From Verrucomicrobia bacterium UBA3214 (lineage in GTDB: Bacteria; Verrucomicrobiota; Kiritimatiellia; RFP12; UBA1067), in contig DEWI01000092.1 in NCBI GenBank assembly GCA_002363575.1, forward strand, positions 5,726 to 13,182: DNA of 7,457 nucleotides. The letters are read 5' to 3'. A program made the translations under genes and the position numbers. The notes below the pieces were generated by a model, which saw nothing but the letters and a program-made list of their open reading frames with translations, was not told the DNA's origin and searched no databases. Below, piece by piece: positions 1 to 5,879 of the stretch (positions within the stretch are counted from its first letter, which is position 1; every line of letters begins with the position of its first letter).

Positions 1-654
1 GCGTTTGCGCAGCTCATGCGCTTCCACGAATGGCCCAAGACGGCCGTGACTGCGAAGACAAAGCTTTGCTATGTTGACGGCTGGTCGCAGTATCTTACGA
101 TGAAAGGCGGGACGTACGACTGGGCGAACATGCCGCTCGATCCCGACCATCCCGGCTCTTCCACGCTCACGACGGCGCAGCAGCAGGCGATAGGCAAGCT
201 CTGCTACGACGCCGGCGTCTCCATTTGGATGAGCTACTCCAGCTCCGGCTCCGGCGCAATAGTCGAAGATATCGCCGTCGCGTTGGCGGGCGATTTCCAC
301 TACAGCAACGCGAAAGCGCGCTATACCGGTTCGACGACCACATCCTTCGGCGACGCGGAAATCAAGCGCGGCCTCTACCCGAACCTCGACGCCGGCAAGC
401 CGGTCATCCTCGGCATACGCGGCGCCAGCGGCAAGAAGAAGGGGCATACAGAAGAAGGCAACGGCACGACCGCCAGCGTAGGCCATGCAGTCGTGGCCGA
501 CGGCTACGGCTACAACGGCAGCACGATTTTCACCCACCTCAATCTCGGATGGAACGGCTCCTGCGACGCATGGTACGCCCTTCCGGCCGTCGATGCAGGC
601 TACGACTTCAATGTTTTCTGCGCGATGGTTTACAATGTCTATACGGAGGAATCC
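1..654 (+). other. C10 peptidase (streptopain-like) domain, N-terminal part missing
   Basis: This is the C-terminal majority of a papain-fold C10 domain. In order it shows the post-Cys helix ('AQLMRFHEWP'), 'YDWANMPLDP', a helix plus Gly/Ser loop ('YDAGVSIWMSYSSSGSGA'), the catalytic His segment 'GHAVVADGYG' (His codon 484-486) and the oxyanion-side Trp loop 'HLNLGWNG' (Trp codon 550-552). By comparison with SpeB, the nucleophile Cys should be four codons before base 1. The insertion 'GASGKKKGHTEEGNGTTASV' just before the His is longer than in SpeB. Activity cannot be judged without the upstream sequence. Confidence 0.85.
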
Positions 655-3600
655 GGAGAGGCGCTTTCCGGGCGCGTCACCGACGTTTCCGGCCAGCCTG
701 TCGAAGGCGTGAGCGTCACGGCGGCGAACGGCGCCAGCGTCTATACCACGCAGACGAACGCGCGTGGCATTTACGCTTTCATCCTCCCCGGCAACGCGAC
801 TTGGACGATTTCCATCGGCGGCCAGACCGCCGCAGGCAAGGCTGTCGAGCCGCAGTCGCGTTCTTCGTACCTGCCGGTTTCCACGGTAAACGCCGCCGGC
901 AACAGCTGGGGCAACGATTTCGTGATCGAATACATCGACAACCGCGCAAACCTCTATGTCGATGAGCAGGACACTTTCCTCTCGCGCGGCAACGGCTCCT
1001 ACGACTTCGCGACGGCCTGCAGCGTCTTCGAGCATGGCGCGACCATCTACACGCACACCTGCTTCGGCAACAACGGCGGCCGCGATATCGAGACGCCTTT
1101 CAACATCCGCTACCAGCTTTTCGCGGCCTCGAACGGCGCGGCGACAGGCAATGCGATCGCGACGGAAAACTACTCGATGACGAATGCCGTCGCCGCCGGC
1201 TCGAAGTGGATACGCGGCGGCGACCATGTCTGGAGCGCCCTCCAGAATCTCGACTACGGCGAATACGTCCTGCGCGTCACGCTCGATTCCGGCGATGTCG
1301 TCCCCGAGACGGAAGAGGCCGACAACGTCTATGACTATCCTTTCGAGATTCCGGACGCCGACATCAGCTACATCGAAATCGACGGGCCGGCGGAAATCGA
1401 TCCTGGCGAATCCGCGCAGTATTCCTGCCGCGTGTATCTTGAGAGCGGTAAGCAGGTCGATGCGCTTTGCATCTGGGCGCTCGACGCCGGCGCGAACTAC
1501 GCTTCTCTCGCCAACGATGGCAGCGGCATTCTCACGGCCGGCGTCTTCACGGAGCCGAAGTCCGTCCTTCTCCGCGCCACCTGCTCCTTTACGAGCAAGT
1601 ACAAGACTTCGACGATGAGCGCCACGAAAGCCGTCGCCATCAATCCCGCGCTTTCGATTCCCGAGGCGGTGGACAATTTCGAGCTGCCGTTCGCCACGGA
1701 CGACGGTGCGTTCTGGTGGGGGCAGAAGAGCCGCGCGTACAATGACGGCGACGCCGCGCGCAGCGCGAAAATCGGCCACAGCCAGTCCAGCGGTTTCGAG
1801 ACGGTCGTCACCGGCCCCGGCGCGCTCTCCTTCTGGTATCTGACGAGCTGCGAGTCTTCCTACGACCGCCTCGTCTGCAAAGTCAACGGCGAGGTAGTCA
1901 TGGAGGCGAGCGGCGTGGCTTCGGATTGGGAGCAATACATCGTGCTGGTGAATGCCAATGTCGGCCAGCAGACCACCATCCGCTGGGAATACATCAAGGA
2001 TGCCTGCATCTCCGCCGGCGATGACGCCGCGTTTGTCGACGAGGTCGTCTGGGAGACGTCCCCAGTGCCCTCGTGCATCGCGATCGACGGTCCCGACAGT
2101 GTGGAAGCGATGTCCGGAGCGCAGTATTCCTGCCGTGTCACGATGACCGACGGAACAGTCAAGACCGTCGAACCTGCGTGGGCGGTCGTCGAAGGCGCAG
2201 AATATGCGTCGATAGATTCCGCCGGCAGCTTCGAGGCGTTCGATTCGCGCGTGGATCGCGCCGCCACGATTTCCGCCACGTACAGCGAATACGGCATCGT
2301 GCTGACCGCCACCAAGGCAGTCCAGATTCAGAAGCGCATTCCCGCACCCGGCGGATTCTACATCACTCGCGCCGGTCTCGGCACAGTGACGGCGGCTGTC
2401 CTCGAATGGTCCGAATCTTCCGATGCCGACGCCTATATCGTTTATCGCTCCGAGAGCGAGGACTTCAGCACGGCGCGCGAAATCGCGGGCAATCTCGTCT
2501 CGCGCACGTTCTTCGACACGAGCGCGGTGCCTGGCGTCGAATACATCTACTGGATCGGCGCCACGAACATCACCGCCGAGACGCGCACCGACTGGGCGGA
2601 GGCCCACCGCGCGGTTTCGCTCTGCGTCACCCCGGATTCAGTGCACGCCAAGGCGGCTGGCGAAGTCTTCACGGCTACGGTCCGCTCCAACACTTCCGAT
2701 TGGAATGTCGCGGTCTGCGGCGCCGACGATCCCAACCTCGACGTTTCCTGGCTCACCGTCTCCAAGAGCGGCGCCGACGGCATCACCATCACCGTCGCCG
2801 TCAATCCGACGGTTGAAGCGTACGGCGAAGACCAGCGCGCGCGCGCCGCGACTATCGAAGTGACCGCCGGCGCCAACACCCCGCATCCTTCGCTCTTCGA
2901 AATCTCCGTCAACCAGGAAGCGCCGGAAGCGCCGAAGTATCCCGACTTCACGCTGCAGCCTCTGTGCTTCGAGGCCGGGCTGTATGCCGCTAACGTCGCA
3001 GACACCTCGACCGCCAAGACCGTCTTCGAGGCTGGCGAGCCGGTCGCGCTAGTCTATCCCGTGAAGAATATCGGCGAAGGCGATTTCAACGGCACGCTCG
3101 TTGCGTCCGCCACCGTTCTCGACGGCAATGCGAACGCTCTGCTCGACATGCTCCCGGAATATACGGATGGAATCGCCTCCGGCTCCGGCTTTGTCGGCGT
3201 GACTCCTCCCGAAGGGCTCGCGACGCTCGCGCCCGGCGTCTATCGCGCGGCAGTGGTCCTCGATCCTGAAGATGCCGTGAGGGAAGAGCGCGAAGACAAC
3301 AACTCCGCGACATGCGTCTTTGCGGTTCGCGATGGAATCACGCTCAACGAAGCGGTCGATCTCGATGAAAGCGTAATGCTCTTTACCGCGGATGCGAATG
3401 AAGCCAGCGAAGAGACGTGGTACGGAACGCGCGGCCTCGGATACGGCGAGAACGTCGATTCGAACGGTGTGGATTGCGCTGTCACGCGCCTCGCCGGCAA
3501 CAACGCTCTCAGCACGATGCGCGCCTCCGTCGAAGGCGAAGGCACGATCTCCTTCCGCTACCGCGTCTCCACCGAAGCGAACTACGATATCTTCACTTTC

Positions 3601-5304
3601 GCGATCCAGGATGGCGAAGGCGAGGCTCTCCAGCTCGTCTCCGACAGCGGAATCGGCGAATGGAACTTCGTCTCCTTCGATGTCGGCAAGGGCGTGCACA
3701 ACTTCCTCTGGATCTACGAGAAGGACGGGCAGGGCTTCGACGGCGACGATACCGTCTATGTCGATCAGGTGGTATGGACGCCGTTGCACACGAAGGATCC
3801 GCCGGCCGGATTCTCCGCGACTGGCGACCGCTACGACGATATCGCGCTCAACTGGGATTGGAACGTCGAAGGCGATGCGATGTACATCGTGCAGCGCTGC
3901 CTGTCCGGCGATGACCAGGAAGCCGAGGAATCGTGGACGGAAGTCTTCAACATGGCGCGCAACAACCACGCCTCCTACAACGCCTACGACAAGACGCCCC
4001 AGGCAGGCCTCACCTACCTCTACCGCATCAAAGTCGTGTATTCCAACGGCGATGAATCGGATTGGAGCGAGCCTGTTGAGGGCTATCGCAAGACTTCCAC
4101 GACGCCTGTGGGACGCCGCATCATCCCCGGCAACGGCGCTTCCGACGGCATCGTGATCAGAGCGAATTGTGCATGGCGCGTGACGTGCGACAAGTCGTGG
4201 GTAGAGTTCGAAAACACCGAATTCGAGATGGACGGCGACTGGAAAGTCTCCAAGCTCCTCTATACCTGCCAGCCCAATACCACCAAGTCCTCGCGTGAAG
4301 CGACGGTGCAGTTCTGGCGCTGGAACGGCGAAGACTGGGAAAGAGGCATCGAGGACTGGTCCGGAAGCTTCAAGATCGAGCAGAAGGTAGCAAGCGAATT
4401 CGGCGAAATCGTCTCGCTCTCCGAGGCGGCCGACAGCGAGCTCGTGTTCACGACTTCGCCTGAAGCGCCGTGGTTCGGCCAGACGCAGTATTCCTTCGAC
4501 GGCGTTGATGCCCTGCGCAGCGGTGAAATCCCGTTCAACGCGACTTCCCGCGTCGAGACCGTGCTCTCCACCGGCGGCACGCTCTCCTTCCGCTGGTCCA
4601 CCAGCTCGCAGAATAGCGACAAGCTCACGCTCTATATCGACGGCGTCAAGGAAGCGGAGATCGGCGGTTACGAGACCAAGAACCCCGGCAAGCTCATTGC
4701 GTGGACCGAATACAGCGTCGAAATTCCCGAGGATGGCGCGGTAGTCACCTGGGCCTACGGCACGAGCGAGAGCGAGTACCGCGGCGAAGACGCGGCGTTC
4801 ATCGACCAGATCGTCTGGGAGCCTCGCGAGCGCATCGTGCGGCCCAGCGACCAGTGGTGGCAGGAGATGATCGATTCCGGCGTGATCACCGACTACACGC
4901 TCGAAGAGATCCTCGCGATGACCGACGATGAAATCCGTGCGCTTCTCGAGCGCGTCTCGCCCGGTTCGCCCGTCGAGTACTTCGCGCCGTATCCGCTACT
5001 CCGCGGCGCCATCGACACCGAGGGCAAGAAGGACGCGAACGGCAATCCAGTCACGCTGAAGCAGGACTTCATCGCCGGCACGAATCCGAAGATCGACAAC
5101 GACCTCTTCCATGCGACGATCGAAGTTGTGGACGGCAAGCCGCAGGTCGGCTGGTATCCGCAGCTCGACGAGACGGAAGCGCGCAAGCGCAACTACACGG
5201 TGTACGGCAAGAAGACTCTCGCGCCCGGCGCCGAGTGGGAGCCGGTGGCCGAAGGCCGCGAAACGGAGTTCTCCTTCTTCTGGGTGTCCGTGGAAATGAA
5301 ATGA
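1..5304 (+). CDS. Giant secreted multidomain protein with C10 (streptopain-like) cysteine peptidase domain, 5' partial
   Basis: The frame is open from base 1 (A-F-A-Q-L before the first Met at 16) to the TGA at 5302-5304, so the true start lies upstream. Residues below count from that Met. Residues 1-213 match family C10: 'AFAQLMRFHEWP' resembles the segment just after the catalytic Cys in SpeB (CVATATAQIMKYHNYP), 'YDWANMP' and 'SSSGSGA' are family-typical, His157 in 'GHAVVADGYG' is the predicted catalytic His, and Trp179 in 'NLGWNG' matches SpeB NWGWGG. After it come, approximately: carboxypeptidase-regulatory-like 216-280, CARDB-like 310-446, Big-like 450-545, module A1 546-681, Big-like 686-774, Fn3 776-866, BACON-like 868-969, CARDB-like 975-1107, module A2 1108-1255, Fn3 1261-1359, BACON-like 1363-1457, module A3 1463-1603, and tail 1604-1762. 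No membrane segment or sortase motif is visible. It is probably exported and acts on proteins or binds substrate outside the cell. The substrate is unknown, and module names rest on pattern recognition. Confidence 0.93.
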   Translation, partial: AFAQLMRFHEWPKTAVTAKTKLCYVDGWSQYLTMKGGTYDWANMPLDPDHPGSSTLTTAQQQAIGKLCYDAGVSIWMSYSSSGSGAIVEDIAVALAGDFHYSNAKARYTGSTTTSFGDAEIKRGLYPNLDAGKPVILGIRGASGKKKGHTEEGNGTTASVGHAVVADGYGYNGSTIFTHLNLGWNGSCDAWYALPAVDAGYDFNVFCAMVYNVYTEESGEALSGRVTDVSGQPVEGVSVTAANGASVYTTQTNARGIYAFILPGNATWTISIGGQTAAGKAVEPQSRSSYLPVSTVNAAGNSWGNDFVIEYIDNRANLYVDEQDTFLSRGNGSYDFATACSVFEHGATIYTHTCFGNNGGRDIETPFNIRYQLFAASNGAATGNAIATENYSMTNAVAAGSKWIRGGDHVWSALQNLDYGEYVLRVTLDSGDVVPETEEADNVYDYPFEIPDADISYIEIDGPAEIDPGESAQYSCRVYLESGKQVDALCIWALDAGANYASLANDGSGILTAGVFTEPKSVLLRATCSFTSKYKTSTMSATKAVAINPALSIPEAVDNFELPFATDDGAFWWGQKSRAYNDGDAARSAKIGHSQSSGFETVVTGPGALSFWYLTSCESSYDRLVCKVNGEVVMEASGVASDWEQYIVLVNANVGQQTTIRWEYIKDACISAGDDAAFVDEVVWETSPVPSCIAIDGPDSVEAMSGAQYSCRVTMTDGTVKTVEPAWAVVEGAEYASIDSAGSFEAFDSRVDRAATISATYSEYGIVLTATKAVQIQKRIPAPGGFYITRAGLGTVTAAVLEWSESSDADAYIVYRSESEDFSTAREIAGNLVSRTFFDTSAVPGVEYIYWIGATNITAETRTDWAEAHRAVSLCVTPDSVHAKAAGEVFTATVRSNTSDWNVAVCGADDPNLDVSWLTVSKSGADGITITVAVNPTVEAYGEDQRARAATIEVTAGANTPHPSLFEISVNQEAPEAPKYPDFTLQPLCFEAGLYAANVADTSTAKTVFEAGEPVALVYPVKNIGEGDFNGTLVASATVLDGNANALLDMLPEYTDGIASGSGFVGVTPPEGLATLAPGVYRAAVVLDPEDAVREEREDNNSATCVFAVRDGITLNEAVDLDESVMLFTADANEASEETWYGTRGLGYGENVDSNGVDCAVTRLAGNNALSTMRASVEGEGTISFRYRVSTEANYDIFTFAIQDGEGEALQLVSDSGIGEWNFVSFDVGKGVHNFLWIYEKDGQGFDGDDTVYVDQVVWTPLHTKDPPAGFSATGDRYDDIALNWDWNVEGDAMYIVQRCLSGDDQEAEESWTEVFNMARNNHASYNAYDKTPQAGLTYLYRIKVVYSNGDESDWSEPVEGYRKTSTTPVGRRIIPGNGASDGIVIRANCAWRVTCDKSWVEFENTEFEMDGDWKVSKLLYTCQPNTTKSSREATVQFWRWNGEDWERGIEDWSGSFKIEQKVASEFGEIVSLSEAADSELVFTTSPEAPWFGQTQYSFDGVDALRSGEIPFNATSRVETVLSTGGTLSFRWSTSSQNSDKLTLYIDGVKEAEIGGYETKNPGKLIAWTEYSVEIPEDGAVVTWAYGTSESEYRGEDAAFIDQIVWEPRERIVRPSDQWWQEMIDSGVITDYTLEEILAMTDDEIRALLERVSPGSPVEYFAPYPLLRGAIDTEGKKDANGNPVTLKQDFIAGTNPKIDNDLFHATIEVVDGKPQVGWYPQLDETEARKRNYTVYGKKTLAPGAEWEPVAEGRETEFSFFWVSVEMK
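661..855 (+). other. Carboxypeptidase-regulatory-like beta-sandwich domain
   Basis: The segment shows the typical series: 'SGRVTDVSGQPVEGVSVTA', then a variable strand, 'TNARGIYAFILPGNATWTIS', then 'GQTAAGKAV'. The G-x-V-x-D-x-x-G-x-P-V-x-G-V start and the T-x-x-x-G-x-Y-x-F centre are hallmarks of the CarboxypepD_reg fold. It follows the peptidase directly and probably acts as a spacer or binding module. Confidence 0.75.
1651..2058 (+). repeat. Jelly-roll-like module A, copy 1
   Basis: First of three diverged protein-level copies. Landmarks: 'IPEAVDNFELPFATDD', 'WWGQKSRAYNDGDAARS', 'GPGALSFWYLTSCESSYDRL', 'WEQYIVLV', 'IRWEYIKDA' and closing 'DDAAFVDEVVWE'. The pattern (W-x-G-Q, D-A-A-R-S, L-S-F-x-W/Y, D-x-L, aromatic-rich closing V-D-x-V-V-W) resembles a module common in large secreted proteins of Verrucomicrobiota-type bacteria, probably a concanavalin/MAM-like beta-sandwich. 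A ligand-binding role is inferred only. Confidence 0.8.
3337..3780 (+). repeat. Jelly-roll-like module A, copy 2
   Basis: Second copy, landmark for landmark with copy 1: 'LNEAVDLDESVMLFTADANE', 'TWYGTRGLGYGENVDS', 'GEGTISFRYRVSTEANYDIF', 'EWNFVSFDVGKG', 'FLWIYEKDGQGF' and closing 'DDTVYVDQVVW'. The 'W-x-G-Q' and 'DAARS' positions have drifted (WYGTRG, DCAVTR), so this is the most divergent copy. A second CARDB-like domain precedes it and the second Fn3 domain follows. Confidence 0.78.
4402..4821 (+). repeat. Jelly-roll-like module A, copy 3
   Basis: Third copy: 'VSLSEAADSELVFTTSPEAP', 'WFGQTQYSFDGVDALRSGEI', 'GGTLSFRWSTSSQNSDKLTL', 'YIDGVKEAEIGG', 'WTEYSVEIPEDG', 'VTWAYGTSE' and closing 'EDAAFIDQIVWEP'. 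It is closest to the canonical pattern and immediately precedes the C-terminal tail. Confidence 0.8.
4849..5301 (+). other. Lineage-type C-terminal tail of the giant protein
   Basis: A short helical segment ('WWQEMIDSGVITDYTLEEIL', then 'MTDDEIRALLERV') leads into an ending with 'LKQDFIAGTNP', 'LFHATIEVVDGKPQVGWYP', 'NYTVYGKKTL' and final 'FFWVSVEMK'. From memory, this 'GTNP...YTVYGK...FFKV.V' type of ending recurs on unrelated giant secreted proteins of Kiritimatiellia/Lentisphaerae-like gut bacteria. That suggests a shared surface-anchoring, secretion or processing signal. The function is not established here. Confidence 0.6.
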
Positions 5305-5651
5305 GTTGGAAACGCGCCATAATCGCGTTCGCGCTCGTGCCGTCGCCGCTTCTAGCGGCGGCGGCCGGGCCGTTTAAACTGCCTGTGCGCGCGAAGGTGC
5401 TCGAGGAAGGGTCGGCGAAAGGCTGGCTCGCCTCTGGAGAAGCCCGGCTCGCGTTCGAGCAGGCGAAGATGCAGTTCGCGATACGCCTTGAAGCCGCCGG
5501 CTGGCGGCTGCGCCATGCGATCGCGCTTGGCGAAGACCGCGAACTCGAGACCTGGACGCGCGGACAGGATGAACTTACGTTGATGCTTTGGCGCATTTCT
5601 CCCGGCCGCAGCGGTTTTTCCTACGGGCTTTCGAGGAAGAGCGATGGATGA
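5301..5651 (+). CDS. Small secreted or periplasmic protein of unknown function (116 aa)
   Basis: I do not recognise a named family. The ATG at 5301-5303 overlaps the upstream TGA at 5302-5304 (ATGA), which implies coupled translation. No strong Shine-Dalgarno sequence is seen (only GTGGAA just upstream), consistent with reinitiation. The frame is open further upstream, but this start directly yields a signal peptide: Lys4-Arg5, hydrophobic core 'AIIAFALVPSPLLAAAA', and likely cleavage after Ala21 or Ala22. That leaves about 94 mature residues. The mature part has an amphipathic stretch 'EARLAFEQAKMQFAIRLEAA', a 'GWRLRHAI' turn, then 'WTRGQDELTLMLWRISPG' and 'GFSYGLSRK', which looks like alternating beta strands closing a small domain. 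It has no cysteines and no second membrane segment. It may assist or accompany the giant secreted protein, but only coupling supports this. The reading frame itself is well supported by the overlap and signal peptide. Confidence 0.75.
   Translation: MSWKRAIIAFALVPSPLLAAAAGPFKLPVRAKVLEEGSAKGWLASGEARLAFEQAKMQFAIRLEAAGWRLRHAIALGEDRELETWTRGQDELTLMLWRISPGRSGFSYGLSRKSDG
5339..5365 (+). other. GC-rich perfect hairpin inside the signal-peptide codons
   Basis: The left arm at 5339-5350 (gccgtcgccgct) pairs with the right arm at 5354-5365 (agcggcggcggc) around a three-base TCT loop. That gives 12 pairs with one G.T wobble. It lies about 36 bases after the start codon of the small secreted-protein gene. 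No T-tract follows, so it does not look like an intrinsic terminator. It could tune translation or message stability, or simply reflect Ala/Pro-rich codons in GC-rich DNA. Confidence 0.5.
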
Positions 5652-5803
5652 AGGATTCAGAGCGTTTGCATTTCCTCCGGGGCGGCGATGCCGTCGGGCC
5701 GGTTGCAATATTTCCGCCCGCGGCGCTTTCTTTCCCGGCAGGATGGACAAGATCTCCGCAGCGCGCCTGTTTCTCGGTTTCAGTGGTTGCGACAGTCTCG
5801 TAG
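5648..5803 (+). CDS. Possible short ORF coupled to the small secreted-protein gene (51 aa), doubtful
   Basis: The ATG at 5648-5650 overlaps the TGA at 5649-5651 with the same ATGA geometry as the preceding junction. The product begins MKDSERLHFLRGGDAVGPVA and has hydrophobic patches but no recognisable domain. Its third-base composition is noticeably less GC-rich than that of the flanking genes, which argues against a well-used gene. A rival start at 5644 in another frame would give 56 residues ending at 5814. The real content could be either, neither, or a decayed longer gene with a frame change. I favour non-coding or remnant. Confidence 0.2.
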   Translation: MKDSERLHFLRGGDAVGPVAIFPPAALSFPAGWTRSPQRACFSVSVVATVS

Positions 5804-5875
5804 ATTCCGTCTGAGAGAGGTTTTGCAAATGTCTATGTTCCCAAACGATCAAAGCGATCCGGCAAGGAGAAATCG
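5652..5875. other. Spacer between the small secreted-protein gene and the phosphatase gene, no confident gene
   Basis: These 224 bases hold only short overlapping + frames (to 5803, 5814 and 5879), none with domain-like content. I found no strong inverted repeat with a T-tract and no convincing -35/-10 pair. A candidate TTGCGA at 5787-5792 has no good -10 element at the right distance. The last 60 bases look like a translation-initiation region (GAGAGAGG at 5813-5820, AAGGAG at 5864-5869). The spacer may hold a promoter unlike the sigma70 consensus, or just be leader within one transcript. Confidence 0.5.
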
Positions 5876-5879
5876 ATGA
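5829..5879 (+). CDS. Possible 16-residue leader peptide overlapping the phosphatase start
   Basis: The ATG at 5829-5831 lies eight bases after a purine-rich GAGAGAGG (5813-5820). The frame encodes MSMFPNDQSDPARRNR and its TGA (5877-5879) overlaps the ATG of the phosphatase gene (5876-5878) as ATGA. This could be a leader that feeds ribosomes to the phosphatase start. Such a short frame arises easily by chance, and the phosphatase already has its own AAGGAG, so this is speculative. Confidence 0.22.
   Translation: MSMFPNDQSDPARRNR
5864..5869 (+). promoter_or_regulatory. Ribosome binding site of the phosphatase gene
   Basis: AAGGAG sits six bases before the ATG at 5876. It decides the start: this ATG is the first start codon after the in-frame TAG at 5801-5803, and the PP2C motif 'KKNNED-like' segment begins about 20 residues later, as expected. 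Confidence 0.8.

Noticed and set aside
1..15. Starting the giant gene at the ATG at 16
   Set aside because: The frame is open to base 1 and the first five codons (A-F-A-Q-L) belong to the C10 motif, so the Met is internal.
225..965. 246-residue + frame overlapping the C10 domain in another frame
   Set aside because: It is Arg-rich out-of-frame translation of the peptidase codons, with no recognisable content.
3049..3969. 306-residue open frame on the minus strand inside the giant gene
   Set aside because: The composition is that of a GC-rich antisense shadow (many V, R, A, D) with no domain. The + strand here encodes CARDB-like and jelly-roll modules with clear landmarks.
5339..5365. GC hairpin as an intrinsic terminator
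   Set aside because: No T-tract follows (CGGGCCGTTTAAAC), and it lies inside a coding region.
5787..5812. Sigma70 promoter with TTGCGA as -35 for the phosphatase gene
   Set aside because: At 17 bases spacing the hexamer is TCTGAG, and TAGATT is only 8 bases away. Neither makes an acceptable -10 pair.
5352..5852. 166-residue minus-strand frame across the small secreted gene and the spacer
   Set aside because: It is Pro/Arg-rich with no domain or good start site, and it conflicts with the signal-peptide gene on the + strand.
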